Shown here: positions 21,782-32,161 of the stretch, piece after piece
Layout: the number at the start of each line of letters is the position of its first letter
How positions within the stretch are numbered: the stretch's first letter is position 1
NCBI GenBank assembly: GCA_037178675.1
Contig: JAYMGJ010000060.1
Span: forward strand, 1 to 41,111
From: Scleroderma bovista
Lineage: Eukaryota > Basidiomycota > Agaricomycetes > Boletales > Sclerodermataceae
Direction: 5' to 3'
Length of the DNA: 41,111 nt
The notes under the pieces: generated by a model
What the model was told of the DNA's origin: nothing
What the model saw: the letters and a program-made list of their open reading frames with translations, nothing else
Database searches by the model: none
Position numbers and translations under genes: made by a program

Positions 21782-23107
21782 ATGCCACCCATCAATGCCT
21801 CCTTCCACTCCACCAACCCCCTGTTACGCAACCAACTCCCCGATGGGCACAACCACCCCGATTTGACGTCAACGGATCCACAAAGAACTACAGCTACGGG
21901 TCGGTCACGATGCCCTACACCGACCGCGGATGGTTCGAGTATGTACATACTTCCCCACGGACTCAGATACTTCGGCAACCCTCGTAAAAGCGCAATCAGT
22001 GACCTCGATCTGCGAAACTTGTCCAAGCTCGACCAGGTAACGAGTGCTATTGATACGATGAATGGTGTACCGGATGGATGCGAAATATGGATTAGGCCGA
22101 GATACAAGGCGATGGGATGGAGAGAAAATACACCCGGACGGCTGGTCATTTATTGGGTGGACCATAGGTATCGTTGCATCCTGAGCGAGATGCCTTTCGA
22201 TGATCTGCCCCTGTCGGGAGAAGATGATAGTGCGTTGTTACCCTACTTCGTTAATATCGGGGGTGCTCATGTTTTTACAAGGCTCGATGACGAGTACAGA
22301 TACTGGTCCTACGTCGAGATGCACCCTACTCATGTTCCTACACCAATGTTGACACAGGATGCCGCCGACGCCCTTCATTGGTCGTATACCGATCGGCTTC
22401 TTTCGCATCCCCAGCCCATCCAGCCTCCGTTTAGCCATGAGGAATGTTAAGAACTCATCAGACTCCTCAATGGTGCGGCGTTCATTCTACATTGTCTTTG
22501 CGTTTCTCAGGTTTCTCTACAGATCCTTGCCAGCGATCTGGTCTTTCACACACGCGCATGGTCGCGAATCCTATTACGAGTCGGTGCGTTCTATTTTTGC
22601 ATCGACTGCACGGAATCCCCGTCTTTATTTTGTACACGCAGCACATTGGCGCCAGGTCCACTTCGGGCTGCACAGACCTCTACCCCGCGACATCAGTCGT
22701 ATGCACACTGCAAAGCACGTCGATCCTCCGCACAGTGCTGAAAATCAACTACGCTGAGCAGCGCTCCGCTATTCGTCATCGGCCCATGTGCATGTCTCGT
22801 GGTGAGGGCAGCATTCATGTTGTTGAAAGTTATACTCATCTCCTAACCACAGTCGGCCATCATCCTCAGTGCTTCGGTGACGCTCATGACCCTGCCGGAA
22901 TTGGATAGTATAGCCCGGATTGAAGGTTTGGTCGCCATCTTATGCTCTGTGCTGAGCATGGTCACATCGGAGTGCGACCATCAACTTTGTCCATGCTGGA
23001 ATGCCTATCGCTGCGAAGTTTGATGAGTATGTGTGGTGGATGGTGATAGGTGTTCTTGGAACTCTGACGGGGGTGTTGATCGCTTCTGTAATGGTGTCGG
23101 TGAGGTA
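21782..23107 (+). pseudogene. Degraded fungal membrane protein with WW-like N-terminal segment
   Basis: The ATG at 21782 opens a 220-residue exon with LPHGLRYFGNPRKSAISDLD, VPDGCEIWIRPRYK and VIYWVDHRYRCIL. This layout resembles a family of agaricomycete proteins with a WW-like start and several C-terminal membrane helices. TAA at 22448 breaks EEC*ELIRLLNG, although GTTAAG there could be a splice donor. Further on, frames change, but hydrophobic segments are clear: SAIILSASVTLMTLPELDS and GLVAILCSVLSMVTS (about 22852-22973), and WWMVIGVLGTLTGVLIASVM (about 23035-23095). Transposon B lies just upstream, where the promoter would be. Family assignment is from memory and uncertain. Confidence 0.4.
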
Positions 23108-23173
23108 ATTAAGTGATTTGTGTATCAGTAGGTTCGTGATGTATCCTTCCGTCCTCATCCGAATCGTCGTACA

Positions 23174-23380
23174 ATGTCATTCGTCACAAACTGCCATCTC
23201 TTCGTGCCATCGGAGGCCTTGGATCCCATCGTAAACTTATTTCAAGCTTGTCTAGTTGCCGAACACAACACGGGATTTGAATTTCTGTGTATGCGACCGG
23301 GTTTCTCAGCGGAACTGGGTGAAAGCTTTGCGATGGCTAGAGCTCGGACTTCTCAGGTATTGTATCTAAGTTTGCGGTAG
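23174..23380 (+). CDS. Hypothetical short reading frame
   Basis: 68 residues beginning MSFVTNCHLFVPSEALDP. Not recognised. It may be a chance frame in the 3' region of the preceding degraded gene. From 23381 to 23744 I see no gene, only the probable promoter and 5' region of the GTPase gene; an upstream in-frame ATG at 23595 could extend that gene. Confidence 0.15.
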   Translation: MSFVTNCHLFVPSEALDPIVNLFQACLVAEHNTGFEFLCMRPGFSAELGESFAMARARTSQVLYLSLR

Positions 23381-23744
23381 GTTTTGCATATGATACGGTG
23401 ATAATAACGGTCTTTGAATGGACTTAGTACTACTTGACTCGCCAACTATGTTAGCATAACGCACTGCTTCTCATAAGTACACGTGCTAATAATCAGTTGC
23501 TCAGCGTTAGCCGCTGTGTTTCTGTCCTTGACATAGGTACCAGATATTGTATACATGTTTTGCACAATGAATTGCATGGCGAGAATAAAACACTGTGGCT
23601 CGACTAGCGCCCATGGCCCCAGATGGTATGAGCGAGGCGATGCTGATACCTCGTGTCATCCGTGCGACGCTTGCAGGTCCCACTCAACCTTGTGCCCTAA
23701 CCACCACTTACCTCTACTCAACACGCCACTTTTTCGCGATCGCC

Positions 23745-26700
23745 ATGACTCCTCAACCCACTGAGAAGCCTCAGCCTTGCTCAAGTTCCAACGCGAGTAA
23801 GTTTAGGCTCAATATCATGCATAGGATAGTAGTGACCGGACACTCTAGGTACGGATCCTGCCGACCAGAGGGCTTGTACTAGTACTGTTGAAACTGGATT
23901 TCGCACCGATGCCACCAAGAATGTCCCACGCGACTCTACGGGGAATATCCCTCGCATGGACCCTGCGATCACCAGAAAGCACTTCGATCGCATTGGCCGT
24001 TTTAGAATCCTTGTCATCGGCAGATCCAATGCTGGTAAAACGACACTCTTACAGCGCATTTGCAACACCACCGAGCTGCCGGAGGTCTTCAATTCTGATG
24101 GAGAAAAGGTATGGGTATATCGTCTCCCACATTATAATATATCATTCATTATGTCAACTTGCTGAAACCCCAGATTGATCCTAATGTTGTGCGGGGATCT
24201 TTGGAGGTGAGTTCATGACCTGCCCGTTACACCAGGTGACCAAGTTACTGACTGTCCTTCAGAGAGGGGAACATACAATTGAAAAAGAATTGATTTTTCG
24301 GAGCAATACATGCTTCATCTTTCACGACTCCAGAGGATTTGAGGCTGGTTCCGAGGAGGAAGTAAAGCTGATGAAGAATTTTCTCATGGACCGTGCAGCC
24401 ACAACAGAATTAGAAAAGCGAATCCATGCAATATGGTAAGGCCATACTATAACTAAGAGATAACTGATCCTAAGTGGGGCAGGTATTGTATTCCATTGAC
24501 TGATTCTGAAAGGCCAATTTTGGCTGCAGAAGAGCTCTTCTTCAATGAATGCAACACAGGAAATGGTGAGATAGTCTGTTGTGATATAAGGTAGCAGGGC
24601 TCTGAAAATATATGGAATAGTTCCTGTGATTGTGGTGTTGACAAAGGCTGATGCCATGGAGTTTAAGGCCATTGGGCAGCTCAGGGATGAAGGTTTGACA
24701 ATGAAAGAAGCAAGGTCACAGGCAGGGGAATTAGCCAAACAGCTACTGGTACAGGTGAAGAAACAGGTTGAAGACCAATTGGGAGAGTGCAAGCACCATC
24801 CTAATGACTGTTTGGCACTATTTGGAGGGTATCAATTCATTTAGGTGTGGGGATGTGCTGACTTCTCTTATTTGTGCAGGTATGAACAAAACCAATGCAG
24901 ATTGTGATCCACTTCTAAGGTGTACAACCAATGCACTGGATGATATGGAAATGCAACAGCTTTTGGTATCAGCACAACAAGTCAATTTCAACCTGAATAT
25001 TGAATATGCTATAAAGTAAGAAGGTTGCCTTCCTGTGGCTGTTGCATAATGGAACTGTGATCATTTGTAGATATATTGTGAAGAAAGCCAATAGTCCATT
25101 TGACAAAAAAGCACTGGAATTGGTGATTCTGGAATGGATGCCATATCTAGAGGTATTGTCACCATTGGTATTGCTTGTCATATTAATGGGGATTTGTTTA
25201 TAGGTGATTGATTGTCTGGTTAATGCAATAGAAGAAAGCTAACCATAAAATTGTACATGAATTATTATTGTGGCCTCTTGCCTTGACAGAGAGTGAGTGA
25301 TTTTATGGCAGGTCCAGCTGGGTGTCTTCTCACTGTCTTCACCCCCAATCTGGTGCTGTTGTCTTCACAGAAAGTGGGTGATTTTAAGCCATGTTGAGCT
25401 GGGTGTCTTATCACCATCTTCACCCCCACTCTGGTGCTGTTGCATTTACAGAGAGTGAGTGGTTTCATGTTAGGGCCAGCTGGGTGTCTTCTCACTGTCT
25501 TCACCCCCACTCTGGTCCTGTTGCCTTGACAGGCTGTGAGTGATTTCATGGCAGGTCCAGCTGGGTGTCTTCTCACTGTCTTCACCCCCACTCTGGTCCT
25601 GTTGCCTTGACAGGCTGTGAGTGATTTCATGGCAGGTCCAACTAGGTGTCTTCTCACTGTCTTCACCCCCACTCTGGTCCTGTTTCCTTGACAGTCTGTC
25701 AGTGATTTCATGGCAGGTCCAGCTTGGTGTCTTCTCACTGTCTTCACCCCCACTCTGGTCCTGTTGCCTTGACAGGAAGTGAGTGATTTCATGGCAGGTC
25801 CAACTGGGTGTCTTCTCACTGTCTTCACCCCCACTCTGGTCCTGTTGCCTTGACAGGAAGTGAGTGATTTCATGGCAGGTCCAACTGGGTGTCTTCTCAC
25901 TGTCTTCACCCCCACTCTGGTCCTGTTGCCTTGACAGTGGGTGAGTGATTTCATGGCAGGTCCAACTGGGTGTCTTCTCACTGTCTTCACCCCCACTCTG
26001 GTCCTGTTGCCTTGACAGTGGGTGAGTGATTTCATGGCAGGTCCAGCTGGGTGTCTTCTCACTGTCTTCACCCCCACTCTGGTCCTGTTGCCTTGACAGG
26101 CTGTGAGTGATTTCATGGCAGGTCCAGCTGGGTGTCTTCTCACTGTCTTCACCCCCACTCTGGTCCTGTTGCCTTGACAGGCTGTGAGTGATTTCATGGC
26201 AGGTCCAGCTGGGTGTCTTCTCACTGTCTTCACCCCCACTCTGGTCCTGTTGCCTTGACAGTCTGTGAGTGATTTCATCGCAGGTCCAGCTGGGTGTCTT
26301 CTCACTGTCTTCACCCCCACTCTGGTCCTGTTGCCTTGACAGTCTGTGAGTGATTTCATGGCAGGTGCAGCTGGGTATCCTCTCACTGTCTTCACCCCCA
26401 ATCTGGTGCTGTTGTCTTCACAGAAAGTGGGTGATTTTAAGCCATGTTGAGCTGGGTGTCTTCTCACCATCTTCACCCCCACTCTGGTGCTGTTGCCTTT
26501 ACAGAGAGTGAGTGGTTTCATGTTAGGTCCAGCTGGGTGTCTTCTCACTGTCTTCACCCCCACTCTGGTCCTGTTGCCTTGACAGGCTGTGAGTGATTTC
26601 ATGGCAGGTCCAACTAGGTGTCTTCTCACTGTCTTCACCCCCACTCTGGTCCTGTTGCCTTGACAGTGGGTGAGTGATTTCATGGCAGGTCCAGCTGGGT

Positions 26701-29700
26701 GTCTTCTCACTGTCTTCACCCCCACTCTGGTCCTGTTGCCTTGACAGGCTGTGAGTGATTTCATGGCAGGTCCAGCTGGGTGTCTTCTCACTGTCTTCAC
26801 CCCCACTCTGGTCCTGTTGCCTTGACAGGCTGTGAGTGATTTCATGGCAGGTCCAACTAGGTGTCTTCTCACTGTCTTCACCCCCACTCTGGTCCTGTTT
26901 CCTTGACAGTCTGTCAGTGATTTCATGGCAGGTCCAGCTTGGTGTCTTCTCACTGTCTTCACCCCCACTCTGGTCCTGTTGCCTTGACAGTCTGTGAGTG
27001 ATTTCATGGCAGGTGCAGCTGGGTATCCTCTCACTGTCTTCACCCCCAATCTGGTGCTGTTGTCTTCACAGAAAGTGGGTGATTTTAAGCCATGTTGAGC
27101 TGGGTGTCTTCTCACCATCTTCACCCCCACTCTGGTGCTGTTGCCTTTACAGAGAGTGAGTGGTTTCATGTTAGGTCCAGCTGGGTGTCTTCTCACTGTC
27201 TTCACCCCCACTCTGGTCCTGTTGCCTTGACAGGCTGTGAGTGATTTCATGGCAGGTCCAACTAGGTGTCTTCTCACTGTCTTCACCCCCACTCTGGTCC
27301 TGTTTCCTTGACAGTCTGTCAGTGATTTCATGGCAGGTCCAGCTTGGTGTCTTCTCACTGTCTTCACCCCCACTCTGGTCCTGTTGCCTTGACAGGAAGT
27401 GAGTGATTTCATGGCAGGTCCAACTGGGTGTCTTCTCACTCTCTTCACCCCCACTCTGGTCCTGTTGCCTTGACAGGCTGTGAGTGATTTCATGGCAGGT
27501 CCAACTGGGTGTCTTCTCACTGTCTTCACCCCCACTCTGGTCCTGTTGCCTTGACAGGAAGTGAGTGATTTCATGGCAGGTCCAGCTGGGTATCCTCTCA
27601 CTGTCTTCACCCCCAATCTGGTGCTGTTGTCTTCACAGAAAGTGGGTGATTTTAAGCCATGTTGAGCTGGGTGTCTTCTCACCATCTTCACCCCCACTCT
27701 GGTGCTGTTGCCTTTACAGAGAGTGAGTGGTTTCATGTTAGGTCCAGCTGGGTGTCTTCTCACTGTCTTCACCCCCACTCTGGTCCTGTTGCCTTGACAG
27801 GAAGTGAGTGATTTCATGGCAGGTCCAACTGGGTGTCTTCTCACTCTCTTCACCCCCACTCTGGTCCTGTTGCCTTGACAGGCTGTGAGTGATTTCATGG
27901 CAGGTCCAGCTGGGTGTCTTCTCACTGTCTTCACCCCCACTCTGGTCCTGTTGCCTTGACAGTCTGTGAGTGATTTCATCGCAGGTCCAGCTGGGTGTCT
28001 TCTCACTGTCTTCACCCCCACTCTGGTCCTGTTGCCTTGACAGGAAGTGAGTGATTTCATGGCAGGTCCAACTGGGTGTCTTCTCACTGTCTTCACCCCC
28101 ACTCTGGTCCTGTTGCCTTGACAGTGGGTGAGTGATTTCATGGCAGGTCCAGCTGGGTATCTTCTCACTGTCTTCACCCCCACTCTGGTCCTGTTTCCTT
28201 GACAGTCTGTCAGTGATTTCATGGCAGGTCCAGCTTGGTGTCTTCTCACTGTCTTCACCCCCACTCTGGTCCTGTTGCCTTGACAGGAAGTGAGTGATTT
28301 CATGGCAGGTCCAACTGGGTGTCTTCTCACTGTCTTCACCCCCACTCTGGTCCTGTTGCCTTGACAGGAAGTGAGTGATTTCATGGCAGGTCCAACTGGG
28401 TGTCTTCTCACTGTCTTCACCCCCACTCTGGTCCTGTTGCCTTGACAGTGGGTGAGTGATTTCATGGCAGGTCCAACTGGGTGTCTTCTCACTGTCTTCA
28501 CCCCCACTCTGGTCCTGTTGCCTTGACAGGCTGTGAGTGATTTCATGGCAGGTCCAACTAGGTGTCTTCTCACTGTCTTCACCCCCACTCTGGTCCTGTT
28601 TCCTTGACAGTCTGTCAGTGATTTCATGGCAGGTCCAGCTTGGTGTCTTCTCACTGTCTTCACCCCCACTCTGGTCCTGTTGCCTTGACAGGAAGTGAGT
28701 GATTTCATGGCAGGTCCAACTGGGTGTCTTCTCACTGTCTTCACCCCCACTCTGGTCCTGTTGCCTTGACAGTGGGTGAGTGATTTCATGGCAGGTCCAA
28801 CTGGGTGTCTTCTCACTGTCTTCACCCCCACTCTGGTCCTGTTGCCTTGACAGGCTGTGAGTGATTTCATGGCAGGTCCAACTGGGTGTCTTCTCACTGT
28901 CTTCACCCCCACTCTGGTCCTGTTGCCTTGACAGGAAGTGAGTGATTTCATGGCAGGTCCAGCTGGGTATCTTCTCACTGTCTTCACCCCCACTCTGGTC
29001 CTGTTGCCTTGACAGGCTGTGAGTGATTTCATGGCAGGTCCAACTGTGTGTCTTCTCACTGTCTTCACCCCCACTCTGGTCCTGTTGCCTTGACAGTCTG
29101 TGAGTGATTTCATGGCAGGTCCAGCTGGGTGTCTTCTCACTGTCTTCACCCCCACTCTGGTCCTGTTGCCTTGACAGTGGGTGAGTGATTTCATGGCAGG
29201 TCCAGCTGGGTGTCTTCTCACTGTCTTCACCCCCACTCTGGTCCTGTTGCCTTGACAGTCTGTGAGTGATTTCATGGCAGGTGCAGCTGGGTATCCTCTC
29301 ACTGTCTTCACCCCCAATCTGGTGCTGTTGTCTTCACAGAAAGTGGGTGATTTTAAGCCATGTTGAGCTGGGTGTCTTCTCACCATCTTCACCCCCACTC
29401 TGGTGCTGTTGCCTTTACAGAGAGTGAGTGGTTTCATGTTAGGTCCAGCTGGGTGTCTTCTCACTGTCTTCACCCCCACTCTGGTCCTGTTGCCTTGACA
29501 GGCTGTGAGTGATTTCATGGCAGGTCCAACTGGGTGTCTTCTCACTGTCTTCACCCCCACTCTGGTCCTGTTGCCTTGACAGACTGTGAGTGATTTCATG
29601 GCAGATCCAACTGGGTGTCTTCTCACTGTCTTCACCCCCACTCTGGTCCTGTTGTCTTCACAGAAAGTGGGTGATTTGAAGCCATGTTGAGCTGGGTGTC

Positions 29701-31025
29701 TTCTCACCTTCTTCACCCCCACTCTCTTCCTGTTGTCTTCACAGAAAGTGGGTTATTTTAAGCCATGTTGAGCTGGGTGTCTTCTCACCATCTTCACCCC
29801 CACTCTGATCCTGTTGCCTTGACAGCTTGTGAGTGGTTTCATGTTATGTCCAGCTGGGTGTTTTCTCATCATCCTCACTACCACTCTGTTTTTCTTACCT
29901 TTCCAGGAAGTGAGTATTTTCCTCTTGAGTCCAGCTGAATATTTTTTGATTATCTATCACTTTCCCTCTGGTCCTGTTATCTCAATAGTGTGTGAGTAAT
30001 TCTGTTTTACATCTAGCTGAGTGTCTTCTCACTACCTTAAACCCCACTCTGGCATTGTCATATTTACAGCTGGTGAGTGATTTCCCCTCAAATCTGGCTG
30101 GATATGATTTCTCATTGGCCCTCTGTCTTTTATCATTCATTTTTTTGATAGAGTGTGAGTGACTTAATTTCATATCTAGCTTTGTATTTTCTCACTGTTA
30201 TTATTCTCACCATGATTTTGGTGTCAACAGAAAGTGAGTGATGTGATGTATATATTATTGTACTATCATACCAATGCCCTGCCTTCCCATTTCTCCAGCA
30301 AGTAAGTCAATTTCCATTATTTGCCTCTTATGGCCATCATTGTGCACTTTTCTTACATTGCTTTTTAGGATGTTAGTCATTTCTATACCTTCTTCACCCT
30401 GCTTATCCTTTACATATTTTACATTTTCTAGGCAGTAAGTTATCATTTTCTCATTCACCAATATCTTTTCATGTGTTCCCTTAGAATCTGGTATGTTCTT
30501 GTTTTTTATCCATCATATCTCCATCATATCTCCCACATAGAATGTCAGTCAATTTTTCATGGGTTTATCCTTAGCTTATGGTTCTCATTGCAACAAAGAG
30601 AATACTTTTCATTGATGATTTTGAACTACCTCTTTTGTGCCCATCTCACATGGAGTCTTCTATGCAGCAGTGCATAATACATGGTGCTGGTGAGCCACAT
30701 CCAGTCCTTGTCCACAATTTCTAAATTTGTCCAAGGATGTATTCTCATCTTTGAGTACTCCTACTTCTATTTACAAGCAAAAGCAGATCAGAAGGACATC
30801 ATTGCACTTGCAGTCAAGGAATACCAAGAGTCTAGGATTCAAAGTTCTATTGTTGTGGCCCTTCAACACACTATCCAGGAATATAATAAAGATCATATTA
30901 AATTACAGCAGGCCATTTTTGATATCATTGTGGCAAACCGCATGTGTAAGTCTGTATTATTTATAAACACATAAAATCTTGAATCAAGTTTTGTCTCAGC
31001 AAACAAATTCAATTTGGCACAGTAG
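23745..31025 (+). CDS. GTPase-domain protein gene spanning a 67-microexon array
   Basis: Conventional exons: 23745-23796, 23849-24108, 24174-24206, 24263-24435, 24483-24565, 24621-24828, 24880-25015, 25071-25152 and 25204-25218. Motifs are G1 VIGRSNAGKTTLL, G3-like FHDSRGF and G4 VVLTKADAME, as in the small G domain of Era/AIG1-like fungal proteins. The array at 25290-30543 adds 67 potential microexons (68 codons). C-terminal exons are 30599-30689 (RILFIDDFELPLLCPSH), 30736-30945 (IALAVKEYQES, AIFDIIVANRM) and 31000-31025 (SNKFNLAQ, then TAG). All junction phases agree except 24828/24880, which is one base off in a G run. The product would be about 520 residues. Exon 25204-25218 uses a GTTAAT donor; without that splice the frame ends with TAA at 25240 after AIEES. 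Function is unknown beyond GTP binding. Confidence 0.65.
25290..29828 (+). repeat. 81-bp tandem array; each unit one codon plus a 78-nt intron-like sequence
   Basis: 57 units start at 25290 + 81(n-1) with no length change over 4.5 kb. Each is: three bases, then GTGAGT (or GTGGGT, GTCAGT), a TTCTCAC branch-like motif about 44 bases before the end, a C/T-rich tract, and TTGACAG, TTCACAG or TTTACAG. The three bases are GCT at 14 units (4, 5, 11, 12, 17, 19, 20, 25, 28, 33, 41, 45, 47, 53), TCT at 11 (6, 13, 14, 21, 22, 26, 34, 37, 42, 48, 50), GAA at 10 (7, 8, 27, 29, 32, 35, 38, 39, 43, 46), TGG at 7 (9, 10, 18, 36, 40, 44, 49), AAA at 7 (2, 15, 23, 30, 51, 55, 56), AGA at 6 (1, 3, 16, 24, 31, 52), ACT at 54 and CTT at 57. 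The opposite strand has a 1485-codon open frame only because 81 is divisible by three. Confidence 0.97.
29829..30598 (+). repeat. Diverged tail of the array with retained splice-like signals
   Basis: Ten more units continue with codons GAA 29907, TGT 29989, CTG 30070, AGT 30152, AAA 30231, CAA 30299, GAT 30369, GCA 30432, AAT-CTG 30485 (six bases) and AAT 30541. Spacing drifts from 81 to 82, 79, 68, 70, 63, 53 and 56. Intron bodies lose similarity to the main array, yet each keeps an AG before and GTGAGT, GTAAGT, GTTAGT, GTATGT or GTCAGT after. The minus-strand frame is broken throughout this part. After 30541 the next acceptor is ambiguous: CAACAAAG at 30598 is used in my model. Confidence 0.85.
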
Positions 31026-31977
31026 CCAGAAAATCAGGCTTGATCAAACCAGATTTTTTTGATGATAGGTAAACTTCTACCCATGCTATATTCCAAATTG
31101 AAGGTATATTAACACCTTTATCTAGTACAAAGCAATTTCCTCCTTCCTATTGATGTCAACTGTCTAAATTGTTGAGGCTGGCAGCCACCTCCTGAGCCAC
31201 TAAGTACACAGTATATAGCTTGGGTAGAATAATTGCTGTTTCTCTTTGTCTGTGAACCACTTACCACTGTACAACCCTGATTCTTCCCTTCAATTGATCT
31301 TTGTAGTCACTGTAGGGGGTGAGTCCCTTGAAGGTGTGAAATGGGTGTCTGCCCAAGAAGACCTGGTCTGGCTGGACTAGAGGAGCTGCAGGAGGGATTC
31401 TATAGACCAATATGGCCATGAAAAAATTAACATGGCCTGGCACAGCTGCAGTACACATGTCCCTAACAAATAAGGCCATGCAAGACAGTTCCTAGGCAGG
31501 TACAACTGTGTATATTGTATGTTGAGCAACTAATGCATCAAAATGCAAGTCCTGGCCACAGGAAGGGTTGTATGGACAAATTTGGCCATGGGAAAATTAC
31601 CATGACCTACATCAGCAAGACTACAAATTACTTAATCTCACTTAGTCTTACTTAATTACTTGGGATATTTTAGCTAAGACAAAATAAGTAGTTGAGTCAC
31701 CTAAGTGCATTAAGTCTTCTTGGCTTGGATGACTTGGCAACTTATCAACTTACAAACACAGCATTTGACTTATGAACATGTTACCAAGTCACTAAGTTCA
31801 GTTGTCATGCAAGTGATATCAGTGTATTAAATGGTGCATATCAAAGGGGGAAAGGGGAAGCAAGGGAATGTGACTGCTGACAATGATAATGAGAACCTTG
31901 ATTTAAAACAAGGCAAGCACCACTGCTGAAGTGAATTGAGTATCAATGGAGAAAGGAATATAAACAGTGTGAGTCAA
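31026..31977. other. Intergenic stretch without a recognisable gene
   Basis: AT-rich. It holds an imperfect direct repeat of about 56 bases (31391-31446 and 31561-31616, sharing ATGGCCATG and AAATTA) and a cluster of ACTTAGT/ACTTAAT-like words at 31630-31800. A short minus frame at 31261-31479 has no recognisable domain. Confidence 0.5.
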
Positions 31978-32161
31978 AGTGTGAATTTGGGTTGGAGTAA
32001 TAACCCAAACACAACACCAACAAAGGACTACAAAATTGTGCAAGGGGTGGTTTACCTCCATGGTATCCAGAGAGGATCTACACCAACAGGGTGATGCAGA
32101 TGATGATGCAGGATACTCCTGGGGTACAGGAGTAATAGAGGATGAAGGGGATAGATATCTA
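31978..32161 (-). repeat. Gypsy-type LTR fragment
   Basis: Matches 34082-34276 closely, sharing TGTGAGTCAAAGTGTG, the AACACAACACCAACAAAGGA stretch and the ACACCAACAGGGTGATGCAG stretch. It is the 3' end of a minus-oriented LTR and is cut at 32162 by the start of a copia LTR. Confidence 0.8.

Noticed and set aside
25265..29722. A 1485-residue minus-strand repeat protein as the main product of the tandem array
   Set aside because: The frame is open only because the period is 81; it lacks flanking exons, ends with the homogeneous array, and breaks in the diverged tail where plus-strand splice signals persist. Kept as an alternative to test.
25290..30598. CRISPR-like or prokaryotic repeat-spacer array
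   Set aside because: The variable part is three bases, the context is a spliced fungal gene, and no cas-like gene is present.
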